Source of the DNA: Malaya genurostris
Lineage: Eukaryota > Arthropoda > Insecta > Diptera > Culicidae
Direction: 5' to 3'
DNA length: 64,000 nucleotides
NCBI RefSeq assembly: GCF_030247185.1
Contig: NC_080572.1
Span: 179,704,866-179,768,865, forward strand
Positions 24,441-35,020 of the stretch are shown piece by piece. The first letter of the stretch is position 1, and every line of letters begins with the position of its first letter. The notes beneath the pieces are model-generated. The model was not told the DNA's origin and did no database searches. It worked only from the letters and a program-made list of their open reading frames with translations. Made by a program: the position numbers and the translations under genes.

Positions 24441-25479
24441 AGCCGGTGAAACATGTTAAACCCAGGTGGATAATTTTTCATACCGGGGAGAAAGACGCAC
24501 TATTTTGAAGTATGTATTCCTCTATTCTAATGGAAATGATATTTATCCCTAAAAAGTGCAAAGTCGTTTTTCAAATAAAATATAGTTTCTATAGAACTTT
24601 TCATGAAACGCGTAAATTAGAAGTTTGAAGAATTTTCGGCACAAAGTTTTGAAACAAAATTTCGCATCTAAGGTTTAAGCTGGTTTCAAAATCTTTGGTT
24701 TCTAATATTTGTTTTCAATATTGAGGCAGCAGTCTTTTGTGAGCCGTTTTAACTTATTTGTGTCTGCGAATTTTCAAAATTATTTCTTTGAGAATTTTGG
24801 TTATACTGATCGTTTAGTTTGTTGAGGGTGCTGATGGAAAGTGCTGAATTCGTTCATGCAGTACTCCATGATCTTCGAGGTCGATTTTCGATCAAAATGT
24901 GTCTCACCAAATGCATAAACAGTCTAGCCACTGATGTGCATAACACATTAATCACAAAGTCCCGGGACTGACTCGGAGATCACGTTCAAAGAACATATGT
25001 CAAAATTTAACATCAATAGCACCACGAACACTGAATCTACCGACATAAAAGTGACGAATTTATGAAAAAAATAAGTATGTTCTCCACTAGGATCCATTCA
25101 AAACAACGGTTTGTGGTATTCTGTTCTGATTTTGAACGGGACCAAATGAAACAGTCAACCGGAAAAAATTAAGAGGAAGGATTCGTAGTGGCAATAGAAT
25201 CGTAGCACCATCCATGCAACGGTTCTGTACACTCTGAATCGGCTGCGAAGTCTGGTGAAACAGAAGGTCAAATTCCACTACAGAAATGTAATACCAAGGC
25301 TTTGCTTTTGATGTATGAACGCAAAATCAAAATTTGTGACATTAGATGTGCTGAGGTGGCTACCACATGAACTGGAAATTCTTTGACGATCTTGTACAAT
25401 CTGGGCATAAAAAAGATCTTTTCCAAATGGGTGCCGTGTTCGCTCATAATCAACAAAAGTCTACCGCAATAAAATGGAA
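24441..25479. other. Unclassified part of the insertion splitting LINE ORF1 copy 1
   Basis: No coding homology is visible. The right part (about 24900-25480) probably includes the degenerate 5' half of the mariner element that follows, but I cannot align it with confidence. Confidence 0.35.
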
Positions 25480-26036
25480 CGCGTTGACATTAAACAGTGG
25501 ATGAAACATGGATCCACTATTTTTATCCGGGACTGGGAAAGCCATCTGAAAACGTAATAGGTAGCTGGAACAATCATGGCATCAGTTTTTAAGATTTTCA
25601 CTGTATAATTAACATCAACTATCTTGAACAGGAAAGTACCATCAAAAGTGATTAATACATTGAGTTAGTGATGCGATTGAAGAGCGAAGTCGTAAAAAAC
25701 GGTCTCATAAGAATAACAAAGAAATCACCGTTAACCGAGACAATGCACCGTGCAATAAGTCGATGAAAACAATAAAGAAATTAAACGAATTGGGCTGCGA
25801 TCTATTTCCTCACCCGCGTTATTCACAATTACATAGCCCCCAGCGATTGCTTGTCCTTTGCTGATCAAAAAAAGACACGTCAGGGCAAAATATTTGGTTC
25901 GAATAAAACAGTCATCGCCGCAACTGAAGCCGATGTTTAGGCCATTGACAAATCATCCCATAAGGATGGTATTGAAAAATTATTAAAGTGCTAGAACGAT
26001 TGTATGTCATTTGAAAATGATAATGTTGATGAATAA
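25480..26036 (+). pseudogene. Degenerate mariner (DD34D-like) transposase
   Basis: Fragments in different frames match mariner transposase in order: VDETWIHYF (first catalytic Asp), FDYLEQ, RDNAPCNKSMKTIKKLNELG (second catalytic Asp region), the PHPRYS-like piece, GKIFGSNK, and the C-terminal GIEKLLKCWNDC. Many frameshifts and stops make it inactive. No terminal repeats were identified. Confidence 0.75.
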
Positions 26037-26591
26037 AAAATACTCCTGCACACGAAATTTTGTTTTCCTGGTTAGTTTCTGGACTTTTTGAACGGTGTGT
26101 TAGCAACTTTTTCCTCTTTTCTGAACCACAAAGTGTACAAGTCTATTCGATACTGAATCTTGGTTTGAATGAGTGATTTTCTTAAAAGCGAACTTATGTA
26201 TACAAAACCGTCGTATTAATTGAAGAAAACCATGACAAAGATTTTCGCTACTAACTGAAGTTTCGATCACCAATTATCTGAAATATGATTTGTTAGATAT
26301 AGATTAATCTACTCCAATCAAAGTGTAGCAATATTTCTAATGCATTTTATGTAATGATATGGAAAATCAATTAAAATTGATTGAGATATAGATGTTCAAA
26401 ACCTGAGCACTGTTTGTACGGTTTTCAGTATTTTGAATTTGCACACCAGTATAAAAAATCAAAATGTAGTCCTACGTCAAAAGATTTCGAGTGATTTTAT
26501 TTATGTGAAGATATAGATATAGATATGTGTAAAAATTTTTTTAGTGACTTAACTTTCACTTTTTACCAGAGGAGTTGACCATAAACATCTG
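26037..26591. other. Unclassified AT-rich stretch
   Basis: Nothing supported here beyond a short GATATA run near 26511-26526. Confidence 0.3.
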
Positions 26592-27482
26592 CCGGAGAAT
26601 TCCGATAAAGGTCTTCCACAATTTACTATTAAGGTAGCGCTTCGCCGTGGTCACGGGAGTTCGCTGCCTATCCCGGGGTTTCACGCAATTCACCCAAAAT
26701 TGTGAGAAAACGGGAAAGAAAACGGAAATTCCAAGAACATACGATTCTAGATAAATAATTTTTCTATCGATTAGTATATAAATTGTGCCTGATAAACGTT
26801 TTTATCAAAAGATTTCGGGCGAGTTATAAAAATAAATGAGTTTTTCCTTATTCTTTCGCACGCACACAATGTCAACGCATGCATTGGGGTGTGCAAAATG
26901 CCACATGCGGTAGACGCTAACAACATTTCTTTTGTTTTCGTTGTCCGTTCTCTCTGCGTAAACGTTGAACATAGATGAGTAGAAAATGTAAGTAAGTGTT
27001 ACTACTTTGTAAAATAATTTCTATTCATGTTTCAGTAGAACCAGAAATCAGTAATGATTTTCATCGCTACTAGCTTTGACGCTTTGTTGAAAACGTAGCA
27101 CATCCCTACTTATGCGAGTTGTTTATAGCGAGAAAAGGAAAAAAGAAAACAAAACGTTTTACAAAACTCGCACGAAATCTCGCGAAAGAAAAGCTTTCTA
27201 ACTGATATTTTTCGCCAAATGCATAGTAAAATCGTTTACCTACAATCGTATGTTTTTGATTTTTCGTGAATCGGGTTAGTATTGGAGAAATTTGCAATTT
27301 AGGGTGACATTTCGGCGACAAAGCAAGAGAAAGCAGTGAGTTGTCTCGCTTCGACCTGATCACAGCGAAGCGCTACCTTAAGTCCGGCAAAGCTACCAGA
27401 AGTTACTTTCTACTTGCTACTGCATTCTTTTTTTGCCGTTTAGGAATGTAAAGAGTAAAAGACCTTTATCGGTATTTTCCGG
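26592..27482. mobile_element. Foldback/MITE-like inverted repeat, about 890 bp
   Basis: Left end CCGGAGAATTCCGATAAAGG is matched in inverted form by the right end (27459-27482). A second inverted pair (TTAAGGTAGCGCTTCGC at 26630-26646, partner at 27364-27380) lies inside. The left arm is missing about 70 bp that the right arm retains. No coding capacity. Confidence 0.7.
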
Positions 27483-27755
27483 TATATCAGAGACTCGAAT
27501 GATTCGCATTGATGAGATGCTTAAGCTCGGCTCCTCTGCTGGAAGGGAAAAGTTAAGTTACTAAAAGGTTTCTGCTTGCTCAAATGACCCTTGTCACGTC
27601 TCACATTTCTGCGGTATATCTTTACATCCTTACTCTACCTTGAGAACTAGCATTCTATAATTTTGAAATTATTTATTATTCCGAATTACAATAAAAATAT
27701 TCTTAATATTATAAATAATACTAATATTACAATTGTTTTTTGCTCGAATTCTTAT

Positions 27756-27922
27756 ACCCGAACCCGACCCGTACCCGATTAAAAATTTAAAAAATTACTC
27801 GTACCCGACCCGTACACGATGAATAATAAAAAAAATTACCCGTACCTTACCCGCACCCGATAAAAAATAAAAAATTTTACCCGTACCCGATTAAAAATTA
27901 CTTGTACCCGTACCCGACCCGA
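27756..27922. repeat. Degenerate ACCCG-rich array
   Basis: About 16 copies of (T)ACCCG or ACCCGA words are spaced by AT-rich linkers of the form TTAAAAATTA or ATAAAAAATA over about 170 bp. Such arrays are often the interiors of mosquito MITEs. The inverted word GGTCGGGTCTCGGGCG also occurs (reverse strand) at 29879-29907, possibly the other side of the same element. The surrounding 27483-28356 holds nothing else I recognise. Confidence 0.6.
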
Positions 27923-28356
27923 ATGAGTAGTAAAAATTTTACCAAAATTCAGAATGGAAAAAATAAAGTGTTTTAGATAGCGAGCCGTATTAGGCTCTAG
28001 TTGGTAAGTCATTGAAATGCTTGTTTACATTTAAATATATAAATATACTGTGAAGCATGAATAGATTTCCAATGTCTTTGGTACTTTATACTCATTTACA
28101 AATATCAACAAAAGGGAGTAATATCTACTCAAATTTTTCGAGAAGCATATTTACCCAAAATGTCGTAATACCCGTTGTATTCAATTTTGAGAAGGAATGT
28201 TTTTTACGAAACAGTGCGACTTTTAATTCAATTCTTTAGAACCACAAGTAAGCGTGCTCATTATTCTGTGACACAAATAAAAATTCACATTCGAATCACT
28301 TGAAAAATCACTTTTTTACTACAAAGCAAAATAAATTATGATTTTGATTTAAATTA

Positions 28357-29602
28357 AGGAGTGTATCGAAAATAAGCCACCCACAAATTTTTTTTTCAAA
28401 TTTTGATAAAAAACGTTATCTTATTCAAACTAAAAATTGATCCTTTATTGTACAAGGTTAAACTTGAGCATAATGAAAACTGGATTAAGTTTAAGTTATT
28501 TTTTAACGAATTTTCGAACTTTTGATCGAACAATCTTCATCAAGTTCCGGACAAGTGTAGCATCGCATTTTTTGGGCGCTTGAGCCCAAATTTTTTTGAA
28601 CTCCTGCATGTTCCCAGCTGCCTTGCCAGTCTTCTGGAGGCTGAGGGCAATTTGGTGGATTGATATTTTTCTCAACGAAATTTATACTCTTTTCCGCAAG
28701 CCAATTGAGAGTGGTTTTGGCATAGTGAGTCGACGCTAAATCCGGCCAAAACAGTGGAGGTGTACTATGCTTCTTATATAAAGGCAAACACTCAAATCGA
28801 TAGATTTCTGCATTTATAGTTCCGGTAGTGTGAAAAATGGCTGACTTCAAACCACAGGAACATACTGCTCGCCATACCAGTACTTTTCGACAGAATTTCT
28901 CCTCTTGAATCGACCTGTCCGTATCGCTTACATTCTCCCCAAGGACGACAATAAACTATTGTGGACCTAGAAGGGTTTTTGAGTCCTCCTTTACATAAGT
29001 CTCATCGTCTATCAAAACGCATGCATCCGGGCACTGCAAAAGACGCGAATACAATTTCCGGGCCCTTGTTGCTGCTCGCTTCTTCTGTTCTACACTTTGT
29101 TTCGAGATTTTCTGCTTCTTGTAGGTCTTCAGGTGATTTCGCCTCTTGAAACGCTTGTCATTCCGACACTTGTTCCTGCTTTTTTGCCAAACCACGTATT
29201 GACATTGATTTTTTCTTCATGATTAGAGATACCACTTTCTGGTCTAGTTCTGGTAGGAAGAACCGGGTTTTCTGCCTTCTCCTGGTAACTCATCCAAAGA
29301 ATAATGTTCCCCAAACTTATTAATGATATTTTTAACACTGGCATGATGAATTCCAAACCGTTTCCCCAAATTTTCGCATAGTAACACCCATCTCCAATAG
29401 CCATGTGTCCAGAACCTTAATTTTCACTTTCTTTTCAATACGCGACATTATGAAAACGCAGAATTTCAACCGCACAAACAAGTAAACAAACGAAAGCTGA
29501 CAGCCAAATGCATAGCATTCTGTTATCTGAGCATAAAAAACCATCACAAATACATGCGTACAACACAAATGCATGTTTATAGCTTATTTTCGATACACTC
29601 CT
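28357..29602 (-). mobile_element. IS630-Tc1-mariner element, 1,246 bp, perfect 21-bp terminal inverted repeats
   Basis: Both ends read AGGAGTGTATCGAAAATAAG plus C and are flanked by TA (28355-28356, 29603-29604), the hallmark target duplication of this superfamily. It encodes a broken transposase on the minus strand (next entry). Identical ends suggest a fairly recent insertion despite the frameshifts. Confidence 0.9.
28503..29448 (-). pseudogene. Frameshifted IS630-Tc1-mariner transposase
   Basis: It starts MSRIEKKVKIKVLDTWLLEM, with a helix-turn-helix-like N-terminus. The first catalytic Asp lies in CVLIDDETYVK, the second in FWPDLASTHYAKTTL, and NPPNCPQ precedes the position of the acidic third residue. 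Spacing from the second Asp to the conserved Glu would be close to 37 residues in intact relatives, which suggests the DD37E-type lineage known in mosquitoes, but a local deletion here makes it about 35. At least three frame changes separate the parts. Confidence 0.8.
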
Positions 29603-29911
29603 TAATCTGTCAAATATGCCAGTTTTGTAAGCACACCCACGATGTTAACGGTAGCTGGTGGTTTTTACAGCCTTCGAACTTCTGTGCCACCACCCTCAAC
29701 GAGTGACCACGGTGAAAATTTGAGTATTTCGCGAGAAAAGATTTTCACCTGTACTTTTGCGACTCCGCGTTGTCACGCATCGAGATTTTCACTTGTAGTC
29801 CAGTGAAAAGAAACGAAAATTAACTGACAATAAAAAATTCTCGTCAACGTGTAAACATATTTATGTGAGGCACAAATGGTCGGGTAATCGCCCGAGACCC
29901 GACCATCTCTA

Positions 29912-30103
29912 CTGTGCACCCAGTTATTAACCGAAGCAAATGCAATTGCTTCTTTTTCACGTTTGAACATAATGTACACACAGTTAGACGCCTTGTTGAA
30001 TTGAATCTCACTTACATCATTAACGTTTAGATGCATTCGTTCCTTAAGCAAGATTTCAATTTCGGTTGCTGCTGGTCTAACTTTGCAGCGCTTGAAATCA
30101 ATA
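29912..30103 (-). pseudogene. LINE ORF1 relic, copy 1, central part
   Basis: The translation KERMHLNVNDVSEIQFNKAS and CVYIMFKREKEAIAFASVNN matches the N-terminal third of the ORF1 at 33926-35020. Homology ends after VHS at about 29912. It was once continuous with 23944-24440, but about 110 bp of ORF1 are missing at the break. Sequence 29603-29911 holds nothing else but the GGTCGGGT inverted word. Confidence 0.75.
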
Positions 30104-30695
30104 GGGTAAAGTGTTATAATATGCCCCCCTTAAGAAAACATTGAGATATTTCCAAGTGTATTGATATATTTTCCTCGAGAATGTAAGTATTTCATTGCAA
30201 TGCGGATGAGGAACAAGGGATTTTCAATGACAGTAGAAAAGATGAGAATTGATTGATATAAACACATTTTCCAAAATGGCCACATTCTTAGTTTTTTTCG
30301 CTTGCCTCAGACATAATGCCCCAGCAGCCGTATAATATGTCTCACAACAAATCAGTGGCATGACACACAACAAAAGACATTTTATCCCACAACAATGATG
30401 CATTATGCTTCTTGAAATGTTCATAAAGTTACTGTTTTGAGATAATCAGTATGTCAAAGAAATGACGGATAAAACATATATTTAGTCGAAGCAAAACTTT
30501 ACATCGAAAAGCTGCCAAATGAAATTTTTAGTTTTTTCATACTTCCCTGCAAACGACAACCACCAAACTTGCATAGCAGAAAGATCCTACGAAAAGATAG
30601 TGTTAGTGATAAAACTTTGGTTCAGAAAAGTCTTCAATGCTTAAGAAAGGAAAGGGGGCATTTTGGCTAGCAGGGGCGCTTTATAAGACTTTCCC
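30104..30695. mobile_element. MITE, 592 bp, inserted in LINE ORF1
   Basis: ORF1 homology stops at 30103 and resumes at 30696. The ends are imperfect inverted repeats (GGGTAAAGTGTTATAATATG versus GGGAAAGTCTTATAAAGCGC), and ATA flanks both sides (30101-30103, 30696-30698). The empty site can be read from the intact ORF1 copy near 34833. No coding capacity. Confidence 0.8.
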
Positions 30696-30855
30696 ATACA
30701 AATTGAATTTGGCCTTGTAGGCCAAGTTTCAGGCTTTGTTAAAACGTATTTGCCCATTTCGTACACTCTATTGTTCACTGCACTGTATTGTCTTTGTTTC
30801 TGTCGTCGCGACCGTAAGAAATTTTCGACTGTGTCGGATGCGATGCGAGCAGGAA
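30696..30855 (-). pseudogene. LINE ORF1 relic, copy 1, N-terminal part
   Basis: On the minus strand this matches the first 60 residues of the ORF1 at 33926-35020 (region around QRQYSTVNNRVYGMVKYDLT), with several substitutions and stops. Confidence 0.7.
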
Positions 30856-33800
30856 CTGATTTTGGATAATGTTGTGCACGCCGTTTGCGGCTCCAAAAGG
30901 TTACAAAAAGGACATGATACGGTCATGCTATGGTCAGAACTGCAAAACAGATCACATTTGATTAGATCGTCTCTCTTCCATAGATCAAAGCGTAGTATTT
31001 GTTCTAGCATGGCTATGTATGATAAATTTGGCATATTCAGAATAAGAAATATATCCATTTTATTGTCCCCTTGTGTATTTTTGCCTCTTATTTTCAGACA
31101 TCATCCATGGCCCCATTGGAGTGCATCCTTTTCCATTGAGTAAGGATACAGACAATCCCTGGGACCGTGACATCATCATTCAATTTGTCTGAAGGTTGTG
31201 TTAATGCCCAGGGAATATTTAGCGTCCTTTTGTGAAACAATAATTAGTTTATTTGCTATTGAACTTTATTCTCTTACCTCATACTTCCTTGTTATCATAT
31301 ATACTTGTTCTATTTCAACTATGCGCATGTTCAGTCATATTCAACATACATCAATTAACCCCGTCCGCCGCTAATTCTTTCAAAAAATTCTTCCTTCCAT
31401 TCCGGCCACTAGTTCCATTTCCAGAATTTCTTCAAACTCCTCCATGTGACCCCGAATATATTCGACCACATTTGCTCTTATTGGCTCTACACGTTCCTTG
31501 AATTGTTCCTCAAATTTCATCCAGCCAGTAATTTGCTAGACAACAGCATAGAAAAAACAGTGACTCCCCCCCCATTTTCACGAGGTAGGTATCTACGAAC
31601 ATGTTTGTAAAATATTTCGTCAAAATTCGAAATTTTTGTACCATTTTTTGGTAACATGAATATTTATACACCTTTTTATTATAATGCTTCCTGAAACTTA
31701 AGTTCTTTTCCGAATTACACGAAACTTTGGAAATAGATAAACATCTATTTCGGTTCTAGAATGTAGAAAAATTGTTTGAAAATGATTAATTTTACTAAAC
31801 TTTTTTTTTAATTTTCAAAAGAAATCTAAATTAAAGTGGAGGAGACCGGGGCTAGCTGACCGAGTTTCGCTTTCAGAATTTCTGTACTCTTTCTGGTTAG
31901 ACATTTTGATAAACGCTTTGCTCTGTCATGAAGATACACCTTTTGAGCACATATGTGATTTTTTTCATTCCTGTATGAAAATCAGGAAAATAGTAATTAA
32001 TCGACCAACTAACCCCAGGGCCGGGATAAGTTGGCCGAGTTTTAAAAACTATGTGAAACACATCAGTTGTATCAATAAACGTTTTCATTAGTTAAAAAAG
32101 TCTGTACGCATCATTTTTATTATGTAAGTACGTGAAAAAACTTCCCTTCTCGGTTTTTGAGTCTTTTTAACTATTGTGGAATTAGTTTCGGCAGCATTTG
32201 TGAACTTTTTGATTTTCCCCTCTACCTTTTCCTCCACCAGCGTTACGCTTGGTTTCATGTTTTACTCCTCCAATGCTGCTTTTATTAGAGAATTGTTCAA
32301 ATTTTTTATTGATTCGTGATTCGCAACCTTGGCGCTCCTCCGAAACAGCCTTGGAAAGAGGTCTGTTATTTTCAGGATGGCTTACATCTGCAGCCAATTC
32401 TATAATGATGGGTCAATCTGCAAGAAATCCTGTCAGGAACTCTATAAGCTGAAAGTTTTGACGGCATTTGATTCATAAAATATTAGAATCTCCATTTCTA
32501 TCGACAATTTCCAACTTTTAATAATGCTAATCCCGTATTTCTGTTTGTCAATGATTTTAATTAATTTCCGTTACTTATTTCTCATGTATAATTTTCTTTA
32601 TAATCATCAATACATACAATCCAATTCCGTTCTAAAAAAAGGATAACATTTCACGAATATCCATATGCACTTTACTCTAAGCTAAAATTACAACTCGGCC
32701 AACCAACCCCGCACAAAACTCGACCAACCTGCCTTAAGGGGCGGGTAGGGTCAAAATCTTTTTAAAAATCATTAATTATTTTCTTTATATTTTCTTATAG
32801 TAAAACATTTCAAGAATATTCTGTGAAATTTTCATGCCTATTAGAACGAAACTCTGGAAGTTATAGTCCTTTATCTATGGCTATCTCATTCTGCGAAGAA
32901 GCAAGAGCTCGGCGCACAGGCCCAAGATTTCTACTTCGATTGACTTCAAAACTCGACAAAACATTCTTGAAATGTTTCATTATAATAAATTATAAAAGAA
33001 AAAATATGATTTTTTGAAAATGTTAGATCATACGGGCTCCCTTGAGTAATAAATTGTTTCCATTAATTTTATAGACAAAAAACTTTAAACGCGTTTTCTC
33101 GAAAGCAGGTTTTGAAAGTCCGTGTCCATCGTCATTCAAAAACTGGCGGATTTTTCCGGCGGATTTTTTCGAGGTAAGGTTAAGTTACTCAATTCAGGTT
33201 CAGGTTCAGGAGTTTAGATTCACAATCTATAGCTCCAGGTCTAGAATACAGATCCATGTTCCGAATATAAGTACTGAACTCTGCTTCAAGTTCAGAAACC
33301 ATATTTGGATAAAGAATCTCTTTCAAGAATCCAGGTTCAGATTCAGTATTTTGATCCAAAAACCTTGTTCGATAATTTAATATTCTAATACAGTGTTCAG
33401 GACCAGAATCCAGATCTAGATATCGCTCAGTTATTACTGGGATTACTGAGAGGACTTGGGAGTTTTTCTAACAGTTATAGAATCAAATACTAACAAATGT
33501 AAAAAACACAGTCATGCAGATCTTTTTTCGGACCCATAAATACGTACAAACGTCACCTGGAGGACTCACGGGTTATATTCAATTCACCGGCCGCCAGCTA
33601 AAGGCTGGATATGCCAAAATCGACCATTGCGACCCCAATACGACATCACCTAATGAAACTATCCTAGTTTTAAGTTAGTCGTTAAATAAAATTAGAAACT
33701 GCCCTTGGCATCGTATAGCTCAAGCAATATTATTTTATGTTATTGAATAAAATAAAATGCACATCTTTATCACCAAAACTTATTTTTTGTCAAAATTTCC

Positions 33801-33873
33801 CCTGTGGAAATTTGTCGCATAAGAGTCGCAAATAAACTGTTTGACCTCAAAGAAACTTTTTTGATTTAAAATG
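30856..33873. other. Intergenic, repeat remnants only
   Basis: Inverted copies of a CGGGGTTGGTTGGCCGAG-like word occur at 31849-31869 and 32694-32714, with another direct copy at 32022-32041, pointing to a decayed MITE. A degenerate array of TTCAGG/CCAGAT-like hexamers occupies about 33190-33420. No gene is seen. Confidence 0.45.
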
Positions 33874-35020
33874 TTTTTTTTTTATTTAAAAGGTATTTTC
33901 ATTCAGGCCTATTTGCGTACAAGCTTTACGTGGCCGAATTAGCCGATTTTTTAAATAATGTATTTTTTGAAGTGGTTCTCGTTGTCACTCTTTTTCTAGA
34001 AGGAGAGGAGCTTACATTTCCCTCCTGCGAGGGTTGAGGGGCACTTTGTTCGTGACTCGTCTCGTCATCCATTGCCGCATCGGTGGTTTTGTTGTTGATT
34101 TCCGTCTTCTTTTCGTTTTCCTTGATGTTCGCAGTCTTGAGCTCGTTGCTAGTTGCTGTAGATGCGCCTTGTTGTACACTGGTTGCAGTTGCTGGTTGGT
34201 TTGATGGTGAAACAGGAGTACTGCGCTCACTAGGTTCCATTGTTGAACGGTTGACCTTTTCTTTGGTTGAAGATGTCCTTTTCGCAGTTGCGGTGCAAGG
34301 TTTACCGTAATGTGCAGGTTGTTCACAAAACTGGCATGTAACCAGCTGATTTTCATAGGTAATCAGCGTTTTACACGAAAGTGTCCCACCTTGACCACAA
34401 ATGATGTAAGATGGAATTGCCTTACGTAGATGCATACGTACCACTCGCACGCCATTCCGGATACCGGGGAAAAAATTCCGCCATACTTTTCTTTCGATGG
34501 AAAGGATTTCACCGTACCGCGACATATTCTCCCGAACGTACTGATCGGTGACCGCCGGGGGAAGGTCATGCACGCGTACTTCTATGGCATTGTCCACCAT
34601 GTGCACAGGGATTTTGTATTCAATGTTATCACATTCAACACTGTGCACCTCGTTGTTAACCGAAGCGAATGCAATTGCATCGCTTTCACGTTTAAACATA
34701 ATGTACACACAGTTAGACGCCTTGTTGAATTGAATCTCAGTTACTTTATTAGCGTCTAGATGCATTCGTTCTTTAAGTAAGATTTCAATTTCATTTGCTG
34801 CTGGTCTAACTTTGCATTGCTTGAATTCTATACAAATTGAATTTGGTCTTGTAGGCCAATATTCCGGCTTTGTTAAATCGTATTTGACCATTCCGTACAC
34901 TCTATTGTTCACTGTACTGTATTGTCTTTGTTTCTGTTGTTTCGACCGTAAATGATTTTCGACTGCGTCGTGTGAGATGCGAGCACGAACTGATAACATG
35001 TTTTTGTTTTTGTTTCTCAC
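33874..35020 (-). mobile_element. Gag-only LINE-like element, copy 2
   Basis: It consists of the ORF1 below, a 3' UTR of only about 50 bp after the stop (33926) and a terminal A-rich tail (T-run at 33874-33883 on the plus strand). There is no ORF2 on either side. The A tail right after ORF1 suggests the element was copied in this shortened form rather than truncated later. Confidence 0.6.
33926..35020 (-). CDS. Non-LTR retrotransposon ORF1 (gag-like RNA-binding protein), open
   Basis: An uninterrupted frame of 364 codons. Residues 1-60 are basic. The centre (about 85-205) has the fold-like pattern of an RRM-type LINE ORF1 domain (IQFNKASNCVYIMFK; AIEVRVHDLPPAVTDQYVRE; GEILSIERKVW; NGVRVVRM). 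A Cys/His cluster CQFCEQPAHYGKPC (about 236-249) resembles a zinc knuckle, and the C-terminal 110 residues are Ser/Thr/Asn-rich and disordered. ORF1 proteins coat LINE RNA. The first ATG at 35020 is followed by a second at codon 8. Copy 1 of this family is broken, whereas this copy is open along its length, so it is younger or kept by selection. Confidence 0.75.
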   Translation of the reverse strand: MRNKNKNMLSVRARISHDAVENHLRSKQQKQRQYSTVNNRVYGMVKYDLTKPEYWPTRPNSICIEFKQCKVRPAANEIEILLKERMHLDANKVTEIQFNKASNCVYIMFKRESDAIAFASVNNEVHSVECDNIEYKIPVHMVDNAIEVRVHDLPPAVTDQYVRENMSRYGEILSIERKVWRNFFPGIRNGVRVVRMHLRKAIPSYIICGQGGTLSCKTLITYENQLVTCQFCEQPAHYGKPCTATAKRTSSTKEKVNRSTMEPSERSTPVSPSNQPATATSVQQGASTATSNELKTANIKENEKKTEINNKTTDAAMDDETSHEQSAPQPSQEGNVSSSPSRKRVTTRTTSKNTLFKKSANSAT

